The notes under the pieces were generated by a model. The model was not told the origin of the DNA. It did no database searches and worked only from the letters and a program-made list of their open reading frames with translations. The position numbers and the translations under genes are program-made. A DNA stretch of 64,000 nucleotides, taken from the NCBI RefSeq assembly GCF_000745855.1, contig NZ_JQKD01000026.1, positions 1 through 64,000 on the forward strand. The letters run 5' to 3'. Of the stretch, positions 6,962 through 15,597 are shown one piece after another (the first letter of the stretch is position 1; the number at the start of each line of letters is the position of its first letter). Origin of the DNA: Xenophilus azovorans DSM 13620. Its GTDB lineage: Bacteria; Pseudomonadota; Gammaproteobacteria; Burkholderiales; Burkholderiaceae_C.

Positions 6962-7990
6962 ATGCCCCGGAAACCCGATCCTGCGACGCCCCCCGTGTCG
7001 CTGCCCCGCCGCCGGATGCTCGGCGCCGCGGCGGCAGCGGCTGCATGGGGCGCGCCGCTCACCCGCGCCTGGGCCCAGGGCGACATGGCGCAGGGCTGGC
7101 CCGCCAGGCCGGTGCGCGTGGTCGTGCCGTATGCGCCGGGCAACATCTCCGACAGTTCCGCACGTGTGGTCTGCCGCCATCTGGGCGACCGGCTCGGCCA
7201 GCAGTTCTTCGTCGAGAACAAGTCCGGCGCCAACACGCAGATCGGCACCGACCTGGTCGCCCGGGCCGAGCCCGACGGGTACACCGTGCTCTACACCGGC
7301 CCGATCATCACCGTCATGGGGCCGCTGTTCGAGAAGCTCGGCTTCGATCCGATGAAGGAGCTCACACCGGTATCGCAGGCGATCGCCAACCCGCTGGTCT
7401 TTCTGGTGCGCCCGGACTTCCCGGCCAGGGACATGCGCGAGTTCATCGCCATGACCCGGAAGGAGCCGCAGAAGTACTTCGTCGCTTCCGGCGGCATCGG
7501 GACCATGCCGCACATGGCGCACGAGCTGCTCGTCTCCATGGCCGGCATGCAGAGCCAGCACGTGCCCTACCGGGGCGGCTCCAGTTGGGTCAGCGACTTT
7601 CTCGGCGGCCAGATCACGGGCATCTTCGACAATCCTTCCTCCGCGATACCGCTGATCAAGGACGGCCGCGCCAGGCCGCTGGCCGTCACGTCGCCGGCGC
7701 GCAGTGCGGCGCTGCCCGACGTGCCGACCGTGGCCGAGCAGGGCGTGCCCGGCTTCGAGGTGATGAACTGGTTCGGCTTCTTCGCTCCATCGCGTACGCC
7801 TGCCGCCGTCCTCGACAGGCTGAGCGCGGAAATCGGCAAGGTGATGCGCCTGCCTGAGGTCTCCGGGGAGTTCGGTCGCATCGGGGTGAGCTCCGTGGGA
7901 AGCAGCCGCGAGAAATTCGGCGAGATCGTCGCCGGCGATTTCCGCAAGTGGAGCTCGACCATCAGGGAACGACGCATCACGCCGGAATGA
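6962..7990 (+). CDS. Bug-family tripartite tricarboxylate transporter substrate-binding protein
   Basis: A 342-residue periplasmic solute receptor of the Bug (TctC-like) family. The N-terminus has a twin-arginine-type signal (PRRRMLGAAAAAAAWGAPL, cleavage near AWAQG). The mature protein begins with the family pattern WPARPVRVVVPYAPG, followed by VENKSGANTQIGTDLVARAEPDGYT. Such receptors bind small carboxylates. No TctA/TctB membrane subunits are nearby, so this is an orphan receptor that must share transporter subunits encoded elsewhere or serve as a sensor. Its stop overlaps the start of the hydrolase gene by 4 nt. Confidence 0.9.
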   Translation: MPRKPDPATPPVSLPRRRMLGAAAAAAAWGAPLTRAWAQGDMAQGWPARPVRVVVPYAPGNISDSSARVVCRHLGDRLGQQFFVENKSGANTQIGTDLVARAEPDGYTVLYTGPIITVMGPLFEKLGFDPMKELTPVSQAIANPLVFLVRPDFPARDMREFIAMTRKEPQKYFVASGGIGTMPHMAHELLVSMAGMQSQHVPYRGGSSWVSDFLGGQITGIFDNPSSAIPLIKDGRARPLAVTSPARSAALPDVPTVAEQGVPGFEVMNWFGFFAPSRTPAAVLDRLSAEIGKVMRLPEVSGEFGRIGVSSVGSSREKFGEIVAGDFRKWSSTIRERRITPE

Positions 7991-8994
7991 GCGCCACCTC
8001 CGGCCAACCCGCCGCAGAGGGCGGCATGCACGCCGATGGCGCCCTCGACGCCGAACTCGACGAATTCCTCCGGTTCGCCAGCATGCAGCTCGGGCCGCCG
8101 GACATGGACGTCGAACGCCGTCGGCGGCGCTATGAGCGCCTGGCCGACCTGGCGGGTGCGCCCCGGGCGCCACGGGTGGCGCGCGAGGATCTGCTGCTGC
8201 CGCGCGCGCATGCCTCGCCGGTCCGGGTGCGCCGCTACCTGGCGAAGGACGTGCACAGGGAGGCGGCGCCGCTGGCGCTCTACCTTCATGGCGGCGGCTG
8301 GAGCGCCGGAAGCCTGGCATCGCACGACGGGCTGTGCGCCTGGCTGGCCTCGGCCGCGCGCCTGGAACTGGTGGCCGTGGACTATCGGCTCTGCCCGGAG
8401 AACGCCCATCCGGCTGCGCTGGAAGACAGCGAGTTCGCCCTGCAATGGGTCCATCGGGAACTGGCGAACGGTCGCCCGGTGGCGTTGCTGGGCGACAGTG
8501 CGGGCGCCCATCTGGCATGCGCCACCGCGCTGAAGGCCGTTCAGGCGGGGAGGGCGCTGGCGTGGCTGGGCCTTCTCTATCCGGCCGTGTCGCCGAGGGC
8601 GGATCTTCCCAGCCACCGAGAGCATGCGAATTCGCCGGGGCTCAGCCGCGAGCACCTGTTGCAGTACTGGGAATGGCTCGGAGGCGAGCAGGGGCGCGGC
8701 AACGTCCAACCGTATTTCGACCTGCTGCGCGTGCACGACTGGCGCGGCCTGCCGCGCACCCACATCCTCAGCGCCCAGTGTGACCCGGTGCGTGACGAAG
8801 CGCAGGCCCTGGCCGGCGCATTGTCCGCGTCGGGTGTGCCGGTCACGCACCGCTGCGCGCCGGGCATGCCGCATGGCTTCGCCCGCTTCCTGGCCCGCAG
8901 CCGTGCGGCCGAGGCGGAGATGGCGTCTTTCGCGCGGGAGCTGGGACGCGCGCTGACGCTTCCGCAGCGCGATCCTCGGAGGCCGGCTCGATAG
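7987..8994 (+). CDS. Alpha/beta hydrolase (hormone-sensitive-lipase-like esterase)
   Basis: A 335-residue alpha/beta hydrolase of the HSL/esterase group. The oxyanion-hole motif HGGGW is at residues 101-105 and the nucleophile elbow GDSAG has Ser171. CDPVRDEA and PGMPHGF supply the likely acid and histidine. The ATG at 7987 overlaps the receptor stop codon (ATGA), which supports coupling; a longer in-frame start would overlap the receptor gene further. Coupling to a carboxylate receptor and a LysR gene suggests it hydrolyses an ester whose acid is taken up. That is inference from context. Confidence 0.87.
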   Translation: MSATSGQPAAEGGMHADGALDAELDEFLRFASMQLGPPDMDVERRRRRYERLADLAGAPRAPRVAREDLLLPRAHASPVRVRRYLAKDVHREAAPLALYLHGGGWSAGSLASHDGLCAWLASAARLELVAVDYRLCPENAHPAALEDSEFALQWVHRELANGRPVALLGDSAGAHLACATALKAVQAGRALAWLGLLYPAVSPRADLPSHREHANSPGLSREHLLQYWEWLGGEQGRGNVQPYFDLLRVHDWRGLPRTHILSAQCDPVRDEAQALAGALSASGVPVTHRCAPGMPHGFARFLARSRAAEAEMASFARELGRALTLPQRDPRRPAR

Positions 8995-9018
8995 CCGACA
9001 GGCCGGTTGGCCGGGAGG

Positions 9019-9810
9019 TCAGGTCCCGAAGTGCCGCGTCGCCGCCACGGCGGCCATGCCGCGCAGCACGTCCCCCACCACGATGACGGAGGGGCTGCCC
9101 AGGCCCGAGCCGGAGAGTGCGGCCGACAGATCGGCCAGCGTGGTGCAGACGTGCCGCTGCTGCGGCAGGCTGGCGTGCTGCACCACCGCGACGGGCGTGT
9201 CGCCCGGCAGGCCGCCGTCCAGCAGCTGCTGCTGGATGTGCGCGGCGCCGGCCACGCCCATGTAGACCACCAGCGTCAGCCGCGCGTCGCGCGCGGTGGC
9301 GGCCAGCTGGCGCCAGTCCGTCGGGTCGTGCTGCGCCGCCGCGCCGGTGCGCGCATGGCCGGTGACGAACACCACGCCCTGCGCATGGTCGCGGTGGGTG
9401 AGCGGCACGCCCAGCGAGGTGACGGCAGCCAGCCCGGCGGTGATGCCGTTGACCACGGCGCACTCGATGCCAGCCTCGCGCAGGTGCTCCACCTCCTCGC
9501 CGCCGCGGCCGAAGATGAACGGGTCGCCGCCCTTCAGGCGCACCACCGCGTGGCCCTCCTGCACGGCGGCGATCATCAGCTTCTCGATGAAGGCCTGCGG
9601 CGTGCTGCGGCAGCCGCCGCGCTTGCCGACGCGGACGATGCGCGCGTCGGGCCGCGCCCATTGCAGGATGTCCTCGTTCACCAGGTCGTCCACCAGCAGC
9701 ACCGTGGCGGCCTGGATCGCCTTGACGGCCTTGAGGGTCAGCAGATCGGGGTCGCCGGGGCCGGCGCCGACCAGGGTGCAGCTTCCGGTGTTCATGGGGT
9801 TCGGATTCAT
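9019..9810 (-). CDS. cobA: Uroporphyrinogen-III C-methyltransferase
   Basis: A 263-residue SAM-dependent methyltransferase that converts uroporphyrinogen III to precorrin-2, the first step towards siroheme and cobalamin. Family motifs are present: LVGAGPGDPDLLTLKAV at the N-terminus, VRLKGGDPFIFGRGGEE in the middle, and VVYMGVAG. It lacks the CysG oxidase/chelatase domain, so siroheme completion must come from another gene. It is the last gene of the nitrate-assimilation cluster and its start overlaps the ybiB stop by 4 nt. Siroheme is the cofactor of assimilatory nitrite reductase, which fits the context. Confidence 0.92.
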   Translation of the reverse strand: MNPNPMNTGSCTLVGAGPGDPDLLTLKAVKAIQAATVLLVDDLVNEDILQWARPDARIVRVGKRGGCRSTPQAFIEKLMIAAVQEGHAVVRLKGGDPFIFGRGGEEVEHLREAGIECAVVNGITAGLAAVTSLGVPLTHRDHAQGVVFVTGHARTGAAAQHDPTDWRQLAATARDARLTLVVYMGVAGAAHIQQQLLDGGLPGDTPVAVVQHASLPQQRHVCTTLADLSAALSGSGLGSPSVIVVGDVLRGMAAVAATRHFGT

Positions 9811-10715
9811 GCGTGGGATGCGAGTTGCACGACGTGCCGCACCTGGGCGGCGATGGGCTCGGGCACAGGCAAGTTTCCTGCCAGTACGCGGCGGGTGTAG
9901 TCGGCCGCGGCTTCGACGCCGATGTCCTGCGGCAGGCCGGGCACCTCACCGGCGGTGCCGGGCTGCTGGGCCTGCAGAAGCGCGTGTTCGCCGCGCACGA
10001 AGCCGTCGATCTGCGGCGTGCGGCGCGGGTCGCACACCACCTCGCCTTCGAGGCCGCGCGAGAGCATCGCCGTCATGCCGAGCAACTGGAACAGCTCGGT
10101 CATCACGGTGCCGAAGGCCGGGTGCGTGTAGCTGCCGACCACCACCGCGGGGCCGTCCACCGGCTGCATGAGCTTGACCACGCTGTGCCCCGCGTTGCGC
10201 AGGCCCACCACGCGGCGCACGTCCAGCAGGCGTTTCAGGCCGGGATGGAGCTGGGCCGTCTCCAGCACCGCGACCTGGCCGCACGCGATGCGCTGCACCG
10301 ACGGCTGCGCGGGCACGTCCAGCGCGGCGAGCACGTCGGCCGCCAGCACGCGGCTGGACTCGGTGGCGCTGCCGTGCACCAGCACCGGCAGCCCCTCGCG
10401 CGCCAGCAGCAGCGCCAGCAGCGGCGTGAGCACGGGCAGCCGGCGCGCGCCGTTGTAGCTGGGCAGCACCACCACCGCGCGGTCGCTGGCGGGCAGCCGG
10501 TTCAGGCGCTCGTGCGTGGCGTCCAGGAAGCCCGCCATCTCCTGCGTGGTCTCGCCCTTCACGCGCATGGCCAGGCAGAAGGCGCCGACCTCCAGGTCGG
10601 TCACCGCGCCGTCGAGCACCTGGCCGAACAGGTCGGCCGCCTGCGCGCGTTCGAGCGGCCGTGCGCCGCGCGCGCCGCGGCCGATGTCCTTGATGTAGTG
10701 CGCGATGCTGCCCAT
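9807..10715 (-). CDS. ybiB: YbiB-type DNA-binding protein (anthranilate phosphoribosyltransferase-like fold)
   Basis: A 302-residue protein of the glycosyltransferase family 3 / TrpD2 type. Its fold matches anthranilate phosphoribosyltransferase, but E. coli YbiB binds nucleic acid rather than acting in tryptophan synthesis. Recognisable segments are MGSIAHYIKDIGRGARGARPL at the start, SYNGARRLPVLTPLLALLLA and VGSYTHPAFGTVMTELFQLLG. The ATG at 10715 is supported by family starts; longer ORFs upstream run antisense to nothing useful and lack similarity. It sits between nasA and cobA, as in other Burkholderiales, but its role in nitrate assimilation is unknown. Confidence 0.85.
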   Translation of the reverse strand: MGSIAHYIKDIGRGARGARPLERAQAADLFGQVLDGAVTDLEVGAFCLAMRVKGETTQEMAGFLDATHERLNRLPASDRAVVVLPSYNGARRLPVLTPLLALLLAREGLPVLVHGSATESSRVLAADVLAALDVPAQPSVQRIACGQVAVLETAQLHPGLKRLLDVRRVVGLRNAGHSVVKLMQPVDGPAVVVGSYTHPAFGTVMTELFQLLGMTAMLSRGLEGEVVCDPRRTPQIDGFVRGEHALLQAQQPGTAGEVPGLPQDIGVEAAADYTRRVLAGNLPVPEPIAAQVRHVVQLASHA

Positions 10716-10797
10716 GGGAGGCCGGATTGTCCCGCAGGCCTTATGCCGGATCGGCGCATTGCTTATGCCTGGACGGGCAGCAAGGGCATCCGGGCAT

Positions 10798-13563
10798 TCA
10801 GGCCGCCTGTGCCGCCGGCGCGGCGCGCACCATGCGCTTGAGCTCCGGCAGGCAGGAGCCGCAGTGGGTGCCGCACCGGAGCGTGCCCTGCAGCTGCGCC
10901 AGCCGCTCCTCGTCGCTGCCGCCGCAGGCGGCGAGCGCCTCGCCGATCGCGCGTTCGCCCACGCCGAAGCAGTTGCACACCACCTTGCCGCGCGCCGCCA
11001 CGCCGGCGGGCGCCGTGGCCTGGAAGGACAGCAGCCGGCGGCCGAAGTCCTGCGCCGGCAGCTGGTCCTGCAGCAGGGTGCGCAGCCAGCCCTCGGCCCG
11101 CGTGTCGCCGGACAGCAGCACGCCGGCGACGTGGGCCGTGTCCCCATGCCGCACCAGCCGCACGGCGCGGCGCTGGCCGCGGCGCGCATCGATGTAGCGC
11201 AGGGTGCCGGCGTCTTCCAGCCCCAGCAGGGCTTCGATGCGCGCCAGCAGCGCATCGGGCGGCGCGGCGGCGCCGGCGGCGCGCAGCAGCACGCCGGCGG
11301 TGCCGTCGCCGAAGGGCACGCAGCTGAAGAAGGGCAGGTCCTCCACCAGCGCGCGCAGGGCGCCGCGCACGGCCAGCGCGCGCTCGCCCGGCACCCAGGC
11401 CATCGCCACCAGCGACCAGGGCAGCGCGGCGCGCACCACCTGCACGGCGGCGTGCTTGAGTTCCGGCTGCTTCGACACCGGGCAGTGCGCCGGCGTGGTC
11501 AGGGCGTTCACGCCGGCGATGGCGGTGCCGTCCGCGCGCCGGCCGCCGACGAATTCCGGCCCCCAGTGCATGGGAATGAAGACCTGCGACGGCCCCAGGT
11601 CCGTGCTGGCCGCCACCGGCAGGCGCAGGCTGCCGTGGCGCGAGGCGACTTCCGCCAGCTCGCCCTCGGCCAGGCCGGCGCGCGTCATGTCCTGAGGATG
11701 CATGTGCAGCACCGGTTCGGGCACGTGGCCGAACAGGCGTCCGAGCGTGCCGGTGCGGCTCATGCCGTGCCACTGGTCGCGCAGGCGGCCGGTGTTCAGC
11801 GAGAAGGGAAAGCGCGCGTCGCGCGGCTCGGCCACCGGCTGCCAGGGCGCGGCGGCGAAGCGGGCGCGGCCGTCGGGCGTGGCGAACACGCCGTCTTCGT
11901 ACAGGCGTGCGCGGCCTTCGGCGGCGCCCTCCGGCAGGGGCCACTGGCGGGGCGCGGCGTCGAGCAGGGCGTAGCTCAGGCCGGTGATGTCCAGGTCGCG
12001 CCCGCGCGTGGACGCGCGGTGCTCGTTCCACACCTCTTCGGGCCGCTCGTAGGGGAACAGCGCCTCGCCGCGGTCCAGCCGCCGCGCCAGGCGGCGGGCG
12101 AAGTCCACGCCGATGGCCCAGTCGTGCCGCGCCTGGCCGGCCGGCGCGACGGCGGCGCGCACGCGCGAGATGCGGCGCTCGCTGTTGGTCACGGTGCCTT
12201 CCTTCTCGCCCCAGGTCGTGGCCGGCAGCAGCAGGTCGGCGAAGGCGCAGGTGGCGGTGGTGGCGAAGGCTTCCTGCACCACCACCAGCTCGGCGCGCTC
12301 CAGCGCGCGGCGCACGGTGGCCTGGTCGGGCATGGACTGCGCCGGGTTGGTGCAGGCGATCCACAGCGCCTTGATCTCGCCTTCGGCGGCGGCGCGGAAC
12401 ATCTCGATGGCACTCTTGCCGGGCACGGCGGAGAGGCCGGGCACGCCCCAGAAGGCCGCCACCTCGGCGCGGTGGGCCGGGTCGGCCAGTTCGCGGTGGC
12501 CCGGCAGCAGGTTGGCCAGCCCGCCCACCTCGCGCCCGCCCATCGCGTTGGGCTGGCCGGTGAGCGAGAAGGGGCCGGCGCCCGGGCGGCCGATCTGCGC
12601 GGTGGCCAGGTGCAGGCCGATCAGGGCCGCGTTCTTGTCGGTGCCGTGCGAGGACTGGTTCAGGCCCATGCAGTAGAGGCTGAGCGTGGCGGGGGAGGTG
12701 GCGAACCAGCGCGCCGCCAGCAGCAGGTCGGCCGGTGCGATGCCGCACACCCGAGCCACCCGCTCGAGCGTGCATTCGCGCACGGCGGCGGCCAGCGCCT
12801 CGAAGCCGGTGGTGTGCGCCGCGATGTAGCCGGGCTGCGTCCAGCCCTCGCGCAGCATCAGGTGCAGCATGCCGTGCAGCAGCATCACGTCGCTGCCCGG
12901 CTGCAGCGCCAGGTGCAGGTCGGCGATCTCGCAGGTGTCGGTGCGGCGCGGGTCGGCGACGACGATCTTCAGCGCCGGGTTGGCGCGCTTCGCGTCCTCG
13001 ATGCGGCGGAACAGGATGGGATGCGCCCAGGCCGTGTTGCTGCCGGCGATGAACAGGCACTGCGCGTGGTTCAGGTCGTCATAGCAGGCCGGCGGCGCGT
13101 CGGCGCCCAGCGTCTTCTTGTAGCCGGCCACCGCGCTGCTCATGCACAGGCGCGAGTTGGTGTCGAGGTTGTGGGTGCCGACCAGGCCCTTGGCCAGCTT
13201 GTTGAAGACGTAGTAGTCCTCCGTCAGCAACTGGCCCGACAGGTAGAAGCCCACCGCGTCGGGGCCGTGCTCGCCGATCACCCGCGCGAACGCATCGGCC
13301 GCCTGGTCCAACGCCGCGTCCCAGCCCACCGGCTGCGGCGCCTGGCCGCGCGCCGCGCGCCGCATGGGCAGCAGCAGCCGCGCCTGGTGCGTCACCTCGG
13401 CCGCGGCCGTCAGGTGCAGCGTTGAGCCCTTGGTGCACAGCCGGCCGAAGTTGGCCGGATGGTCCGGGTCGCCGCGCACGCCGGTGATCTGCCCGGCGTC
13501 GGTCTCGATCACCACGCCACACCCCACGCCGCAGTAAGGGCAGGTGGATCGCGTTTCAGCCAT
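10798..13563 (-). CDS. nasA: Assimilatory nitrate reductase catalytic subunit (NasA)
   Basis: A 921-residue cytoplasmic molybdopterin nitrate reductase. The N-terminus binds a [4Fe-4S] cluster through C8, C11, C15 and C43 (CPYCGVGC ... RLCTKG). The molybdopterin-binding body follows (DTNSRLCMSSAV, WGEKEGTVTNSERR, LNTGRLRDQWH). The C-terminus carries an extra BFD-like [2Fe-2S] domain with C863, C865, C897, C901 and C904 (CNCFGV, RCGTHCGSC). This domain is found in the long NasA forms that take electrons from a NasC-type flavoprotein. The start overlaps nasC by 8 nt. It reduces nitrate to nitrite for nitrogen assimilation. Confidence 0.95.
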   Translation of the reverse strand: MAETRSTCPYCGVGCGVVIETDAGQITGVRGDPDHPANFGRLCTKGSTLHLTAAAEVTHQARLLLPMRRAARGQAPQPVGWDAALDQAADAFARVIGEHGPDAVGFYLSGQLLTEDYYVFNKLAKGLVGTHNLDTNSRLCMSSAVAGYKKTLGADAPPACYDDLNHAQCLFIAGSNTAWAHPILFRRIEDAKRANPALKIVVADPRRTDTCEIADLHLALQPGSDVMLLHGMLHLMLREGWTQPGYIAAHTTGFEALAAAVRECTLERVARVCGIAPADLLLAARWFATSPATLSLYCMGLNQSSHGTDKNAALIGLHLATAQIGRPGAGPFSLTGQPNAMGGREVGGLANLLPGHRELADPAHRAEVAAFWGVPGLSAVPGKSAIEMFRAAAEGEIKALWIACTNPAQSMPDQATVRRALERAELVVVQEAFATTATCAFADLLLPATTWGEKEGTVTNSERRISRVRAAVAPAGQARHDWAIGVDFARRLARRLDRGEALFPYERPEEVWNEHRASTRGRDLDITGLSYALLDAAPRQWPLPEGAAEGRARLYEDGVFATPDGRARFAAAPWQPVAEPRDARFPFSLNTGRLRDQWHGMSRTGTLGRLFGHVPEPVLHMHPQDMTRAGLAEGELAEVASRHGSLRLPVAASTDLGPSQVFIPMHWGPEFVGGRRADGTAIAGVNALTTPAHCPVSKQPELKHAAVQVVRAALPWSLVAMAWVPGERALAVRGALRALVEDLPFFSCVPFGDGTAGVLLRAAGAAAPPDALLARIEALLGLEDAGTLRYIDARRGQRRAVRLVRHGDTAHVAGVLLSGDTRAEGWLRTLLQDQLPAQDFGRRLLSFQATAPAGVAARGKVVCNCFGVGERAIGEALAACGGSDEERLAQLQGTLRCGTHCGSCLPELKRMVRAAPAAQAA

Positions 13564-14782
13564 GCGCCGCCGCCGGTTCGCCGAACATGAGCTGGTCGCG
13601 GATGTCCGCCACGCTGCGGCCTTCGCGCAGCAGGTCCAGGTACCAGCCGCCGTCGGCGGTGTCGCCGTACAGGCAGGCGCCCACCAGCCGGTCGCCGCGC
13701 AGCACCAGCTTGCGGTAGACGCCGCCGGCCGGGTCGCTGAGCACGATCTCCTCGGTCTCTCCGCCGCCCATGAAGTCGCCGGCCGAGAACAGGTCGATGC
13801 CGGTGACTTTCAGCCGCGTCGGCACGAGCGAGCCCGGGTAGCGGCCGATGCCCATCTGCGCCAGGTGGTTGGCCGCGACCCGGCCCTGCTCGAACAGCGG
13901 CGCCACCAGCCCGTAGGCGATGCCGCGGTGCTGCGCGCATTCGCCCACGGCGTACACGCGCGGGTCGGTCACGGTCTGCAGCGTGTCGTTGACCACGATG
14001 CCGCGCTCGCAGTGCAGCCGCATCTGCTGCGCCAGCGTGACGCTGGGGCGGATGCCGACGGCCATCACCACCAGGTCGGCCGGGATCTCGCTGCCGTCCG
14101 CGAAGCGCACGGCCCGCACCCGGCCGCTGCCGTCGCCCGGCAGCGCCTCGGTGCGCGCGCCGAGGCGGAAGGCGATGCCGCGCGCCTGCAGCGCCTCGCG
14201 CAGCAGCGCGCCGGCCTCGGCATCGAGCTGCCGGTCCATCGGCCAGGCGTTGACGTGCACCACCGTGACCTGCATGCCGCGCCGGGCGAGCCCGCTGGCG
14301 GCCTCCAGGCCCAGCACGCCGCCGCCGATCACTACCGCATGGCGATGCCGGCGCGCGGCCTCGATCATGGCCTGGGTGTCGGCGATGTCGCGGTAGCCGA
14401 TCACGCCCTGCAGCTCGCGGCCCGGCACGGGCAGCATGAAGGGGGTGGAGCCGGTGGCCAGCAGCAGCCGGTCGTAGCCGGCCTCCACCTGCCGCCCGTC
14501 GGCGTCCACGGCGCGCACCCGGCGGCGCACCCGGTCCACCTGCGTCACCCGGCAGCCCGCGTGCAGCGCGATGCCGTGGCGCTCGTACCAGTCCCACGGG
14601 TGGAGCACGATGTCGTCGATCGTCTGCTCGCCCGCCAGCACCGGCGACAGCATGATGCGGTTGTAGTTGGGGTGCGGCTCGGCGCCGAAGACGGTGATGT
14701 CGTACAGGCCCGGCGCGAGGCGCAGCAACTCCTCCACCGTGCGCATGCCGGCCATGCCGTTGCCGACGACGACGAGCTTCAT
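13556..14782 (-). CDS. nasC: NasC-like NAD(P)H:FAD oxidoreductase, electron donor of nitrate reductase (NirB N-terminal module)
   Basis: A 408-residue flavoprotein matching the N-terminal FAD/NADH half of the large nitrite reductase subunit NirB. FAD fold: VVVGNGMAGMRTVEELLR at residues 3-20; NAD fold: VVIGGGVLGLEAASGLARRG near residue 145; FAD-ribityl site: YAVGECAQHRG near residue 290. It ends soon after the rubredoxin-reductase-like C-terminus, with no siroheme or 4Fe-4S domain. In Klebsiella, NasC of this type passes electrons to NasA, and here nasA follows with an 8-nt overlap. The symbol is given by order and domain; it could be called a truncated NirB, but the tight coupling argues it is a complete gene. 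Confidence 0.85.
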   Translation of the reverse strand: MKLVVVGNGMAGMRTVEELLRLAPGLYDITVFGAEPHPNYNRIMLSPVLAGEQTIDDIVLHPWDWYERHGIALHAGCRVTQVDRVRRRVRAVDADGRQVEAGYDRLLLATGSTPFMLPVPGRELQGVIGYRDIADTQAMIEAARRHRHAVVIGGGVLGLEAASGLARRGMQVTVVHVNAWPMDRQLDAEAGALLREALQARGIAFRLGARTEALPGDGSGRVRAVRFADGSEIPADLVVMAVGIRPSVTLAQQMRLHCERGIVVNDTLQTVTDPRVYAVGECAQHRGIAYGLVAPLFEQGRVAANHLAQMGIGRYPGSLVPTRLKVTGIDLFSAGDFMGGGETEEIVLSDPAGGVYRKLVLRGDRLVGACLYGDTADGGWYLDLLREGRSVADIRDQLMFGEPAAAHG

Positions 14783-15597
14783 GCCGCCTGCTTCTCCACA
14801 TGCGCCTGGCGCGTGTAGAGGAAGTCGATCACCGCCTTGCGGCAGTGCAGGTAGGCCGGGTCCTCCGCCAGCGCCACCCGGTCGCGCGGGCGCGGCAGGT
14901 CCACGCGCAGCACCTCGCCGATGGTGGCCGCCGGGCCGTTGGTCATCATCACGATCCGGTCCGACAGCAGCACCGCCTCGTCCACGTCGTGCGTGACCAT
15001 GACCACCGTGCTCTTCGTCTTCTGCACGATGGCCAGCAGCTCGTCCTGCAGCCGGGCGCGGGTCAGCGCATCCAGCGCGCCGAAGGGTTCGTCCATCAGC
15101 AGCACCTTGGGCTGCATGGCCAGGGCGCGGGCGATGCCCACGCGCTGCTTCATGCCGCCCGAGACCTCGCCCGGGCGCTTGTGCGCGGCATGTGCCAGGC
15201 CCACCAGCGCCAGCGCCTCGTCGGTGCGCTCCTTCAGCCGCGCCCGGCCTTCCCGGCCGCCGAAGACACGCTCCACGCCCAGGTGGACGTTCTCGAAGCA
15301 GCTCAGCCAGGGCAGCAGCGAGTGGTTCTGGAACACCACGGCGCGTTCCGGGCCGGGGCCGGCGATCTCCCTGTTGTCGGCCAGCAGCACGCCCTGCGTG
15401 GGCCGGGCCAGGCCGGCGATGAGGTTCAGCAGCGTGCTCTTGCCGCAGCCGGAGTGGCCGATCAGGGTGACGAACTCGCCCTTGGCGACGGCCAGGTCGA
15501 TGCCCTGCAGCGCGACGAAGCGGCCGCCCGGCGCCTTGGGCGCCTTGAATTCCTGCCCGACGCCCTGGATCTGGATGTACTTGCGTTCGTCGTTCAC
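14779..15597 (-). CDS. nasD: Nitrate ABC transporter ATP-binding protein (NasD/NrtD type)
   Basis: A 272-residue ABC ATPase. Walker A is GHSGCGKST near residues 47-55, the Q-loop reads VFQNHSLLPW, the signature is SGGMKQRVGIARALA, Walker B is VLLMDEPFGALD, and the switch is VTHDVDEAV. These sequences are typical of the nitrate/sulfonate/taurine group. It lacks the C-terminal solute-binding domain of cyanobacterial NrtC, so it corresponds to NrtD or NasD. The start is a GTG at 15597 with GGAGG 7 nt upstream, overlapping the permease stop by 4 nt. Its own stop overlaps the nasC start by 4 nt. Confidence 0.92.
   Translation of the reverse strand: MNDERKYIQIQGVGQEFKAPKAPGGRFVALQGIDLAVAKGEFVTLIGHSGCGKSTLLNLIAGLARPTQGVLLADNREIAGPGPERAVVFQNHSLLPWLSCFENVHLGVERVFGGREGRARLKERTDEALALVGLAHAAHKRPGEVSGGMKQRVGIARALAMQPKVLLMDEPFGALDALTRARLQDELLAIVQKTKSTVVMVTHDVDEAVLLSDRIVMMTNGPAATIGEVLRVDLPRPRDRVALAEDPAYLHCRKAVIDFLYTRQAHVEKQAA

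Noticed and set aside
13556-14782. The nasC-like gene as a truncated nirB pseudogene
   Set aside because: The stop is followed by no remnant of the siroheme half; nasA begins 8 nt inside it with an intact frame, and the neighbours are equally compact. A complete short gene is simpler.
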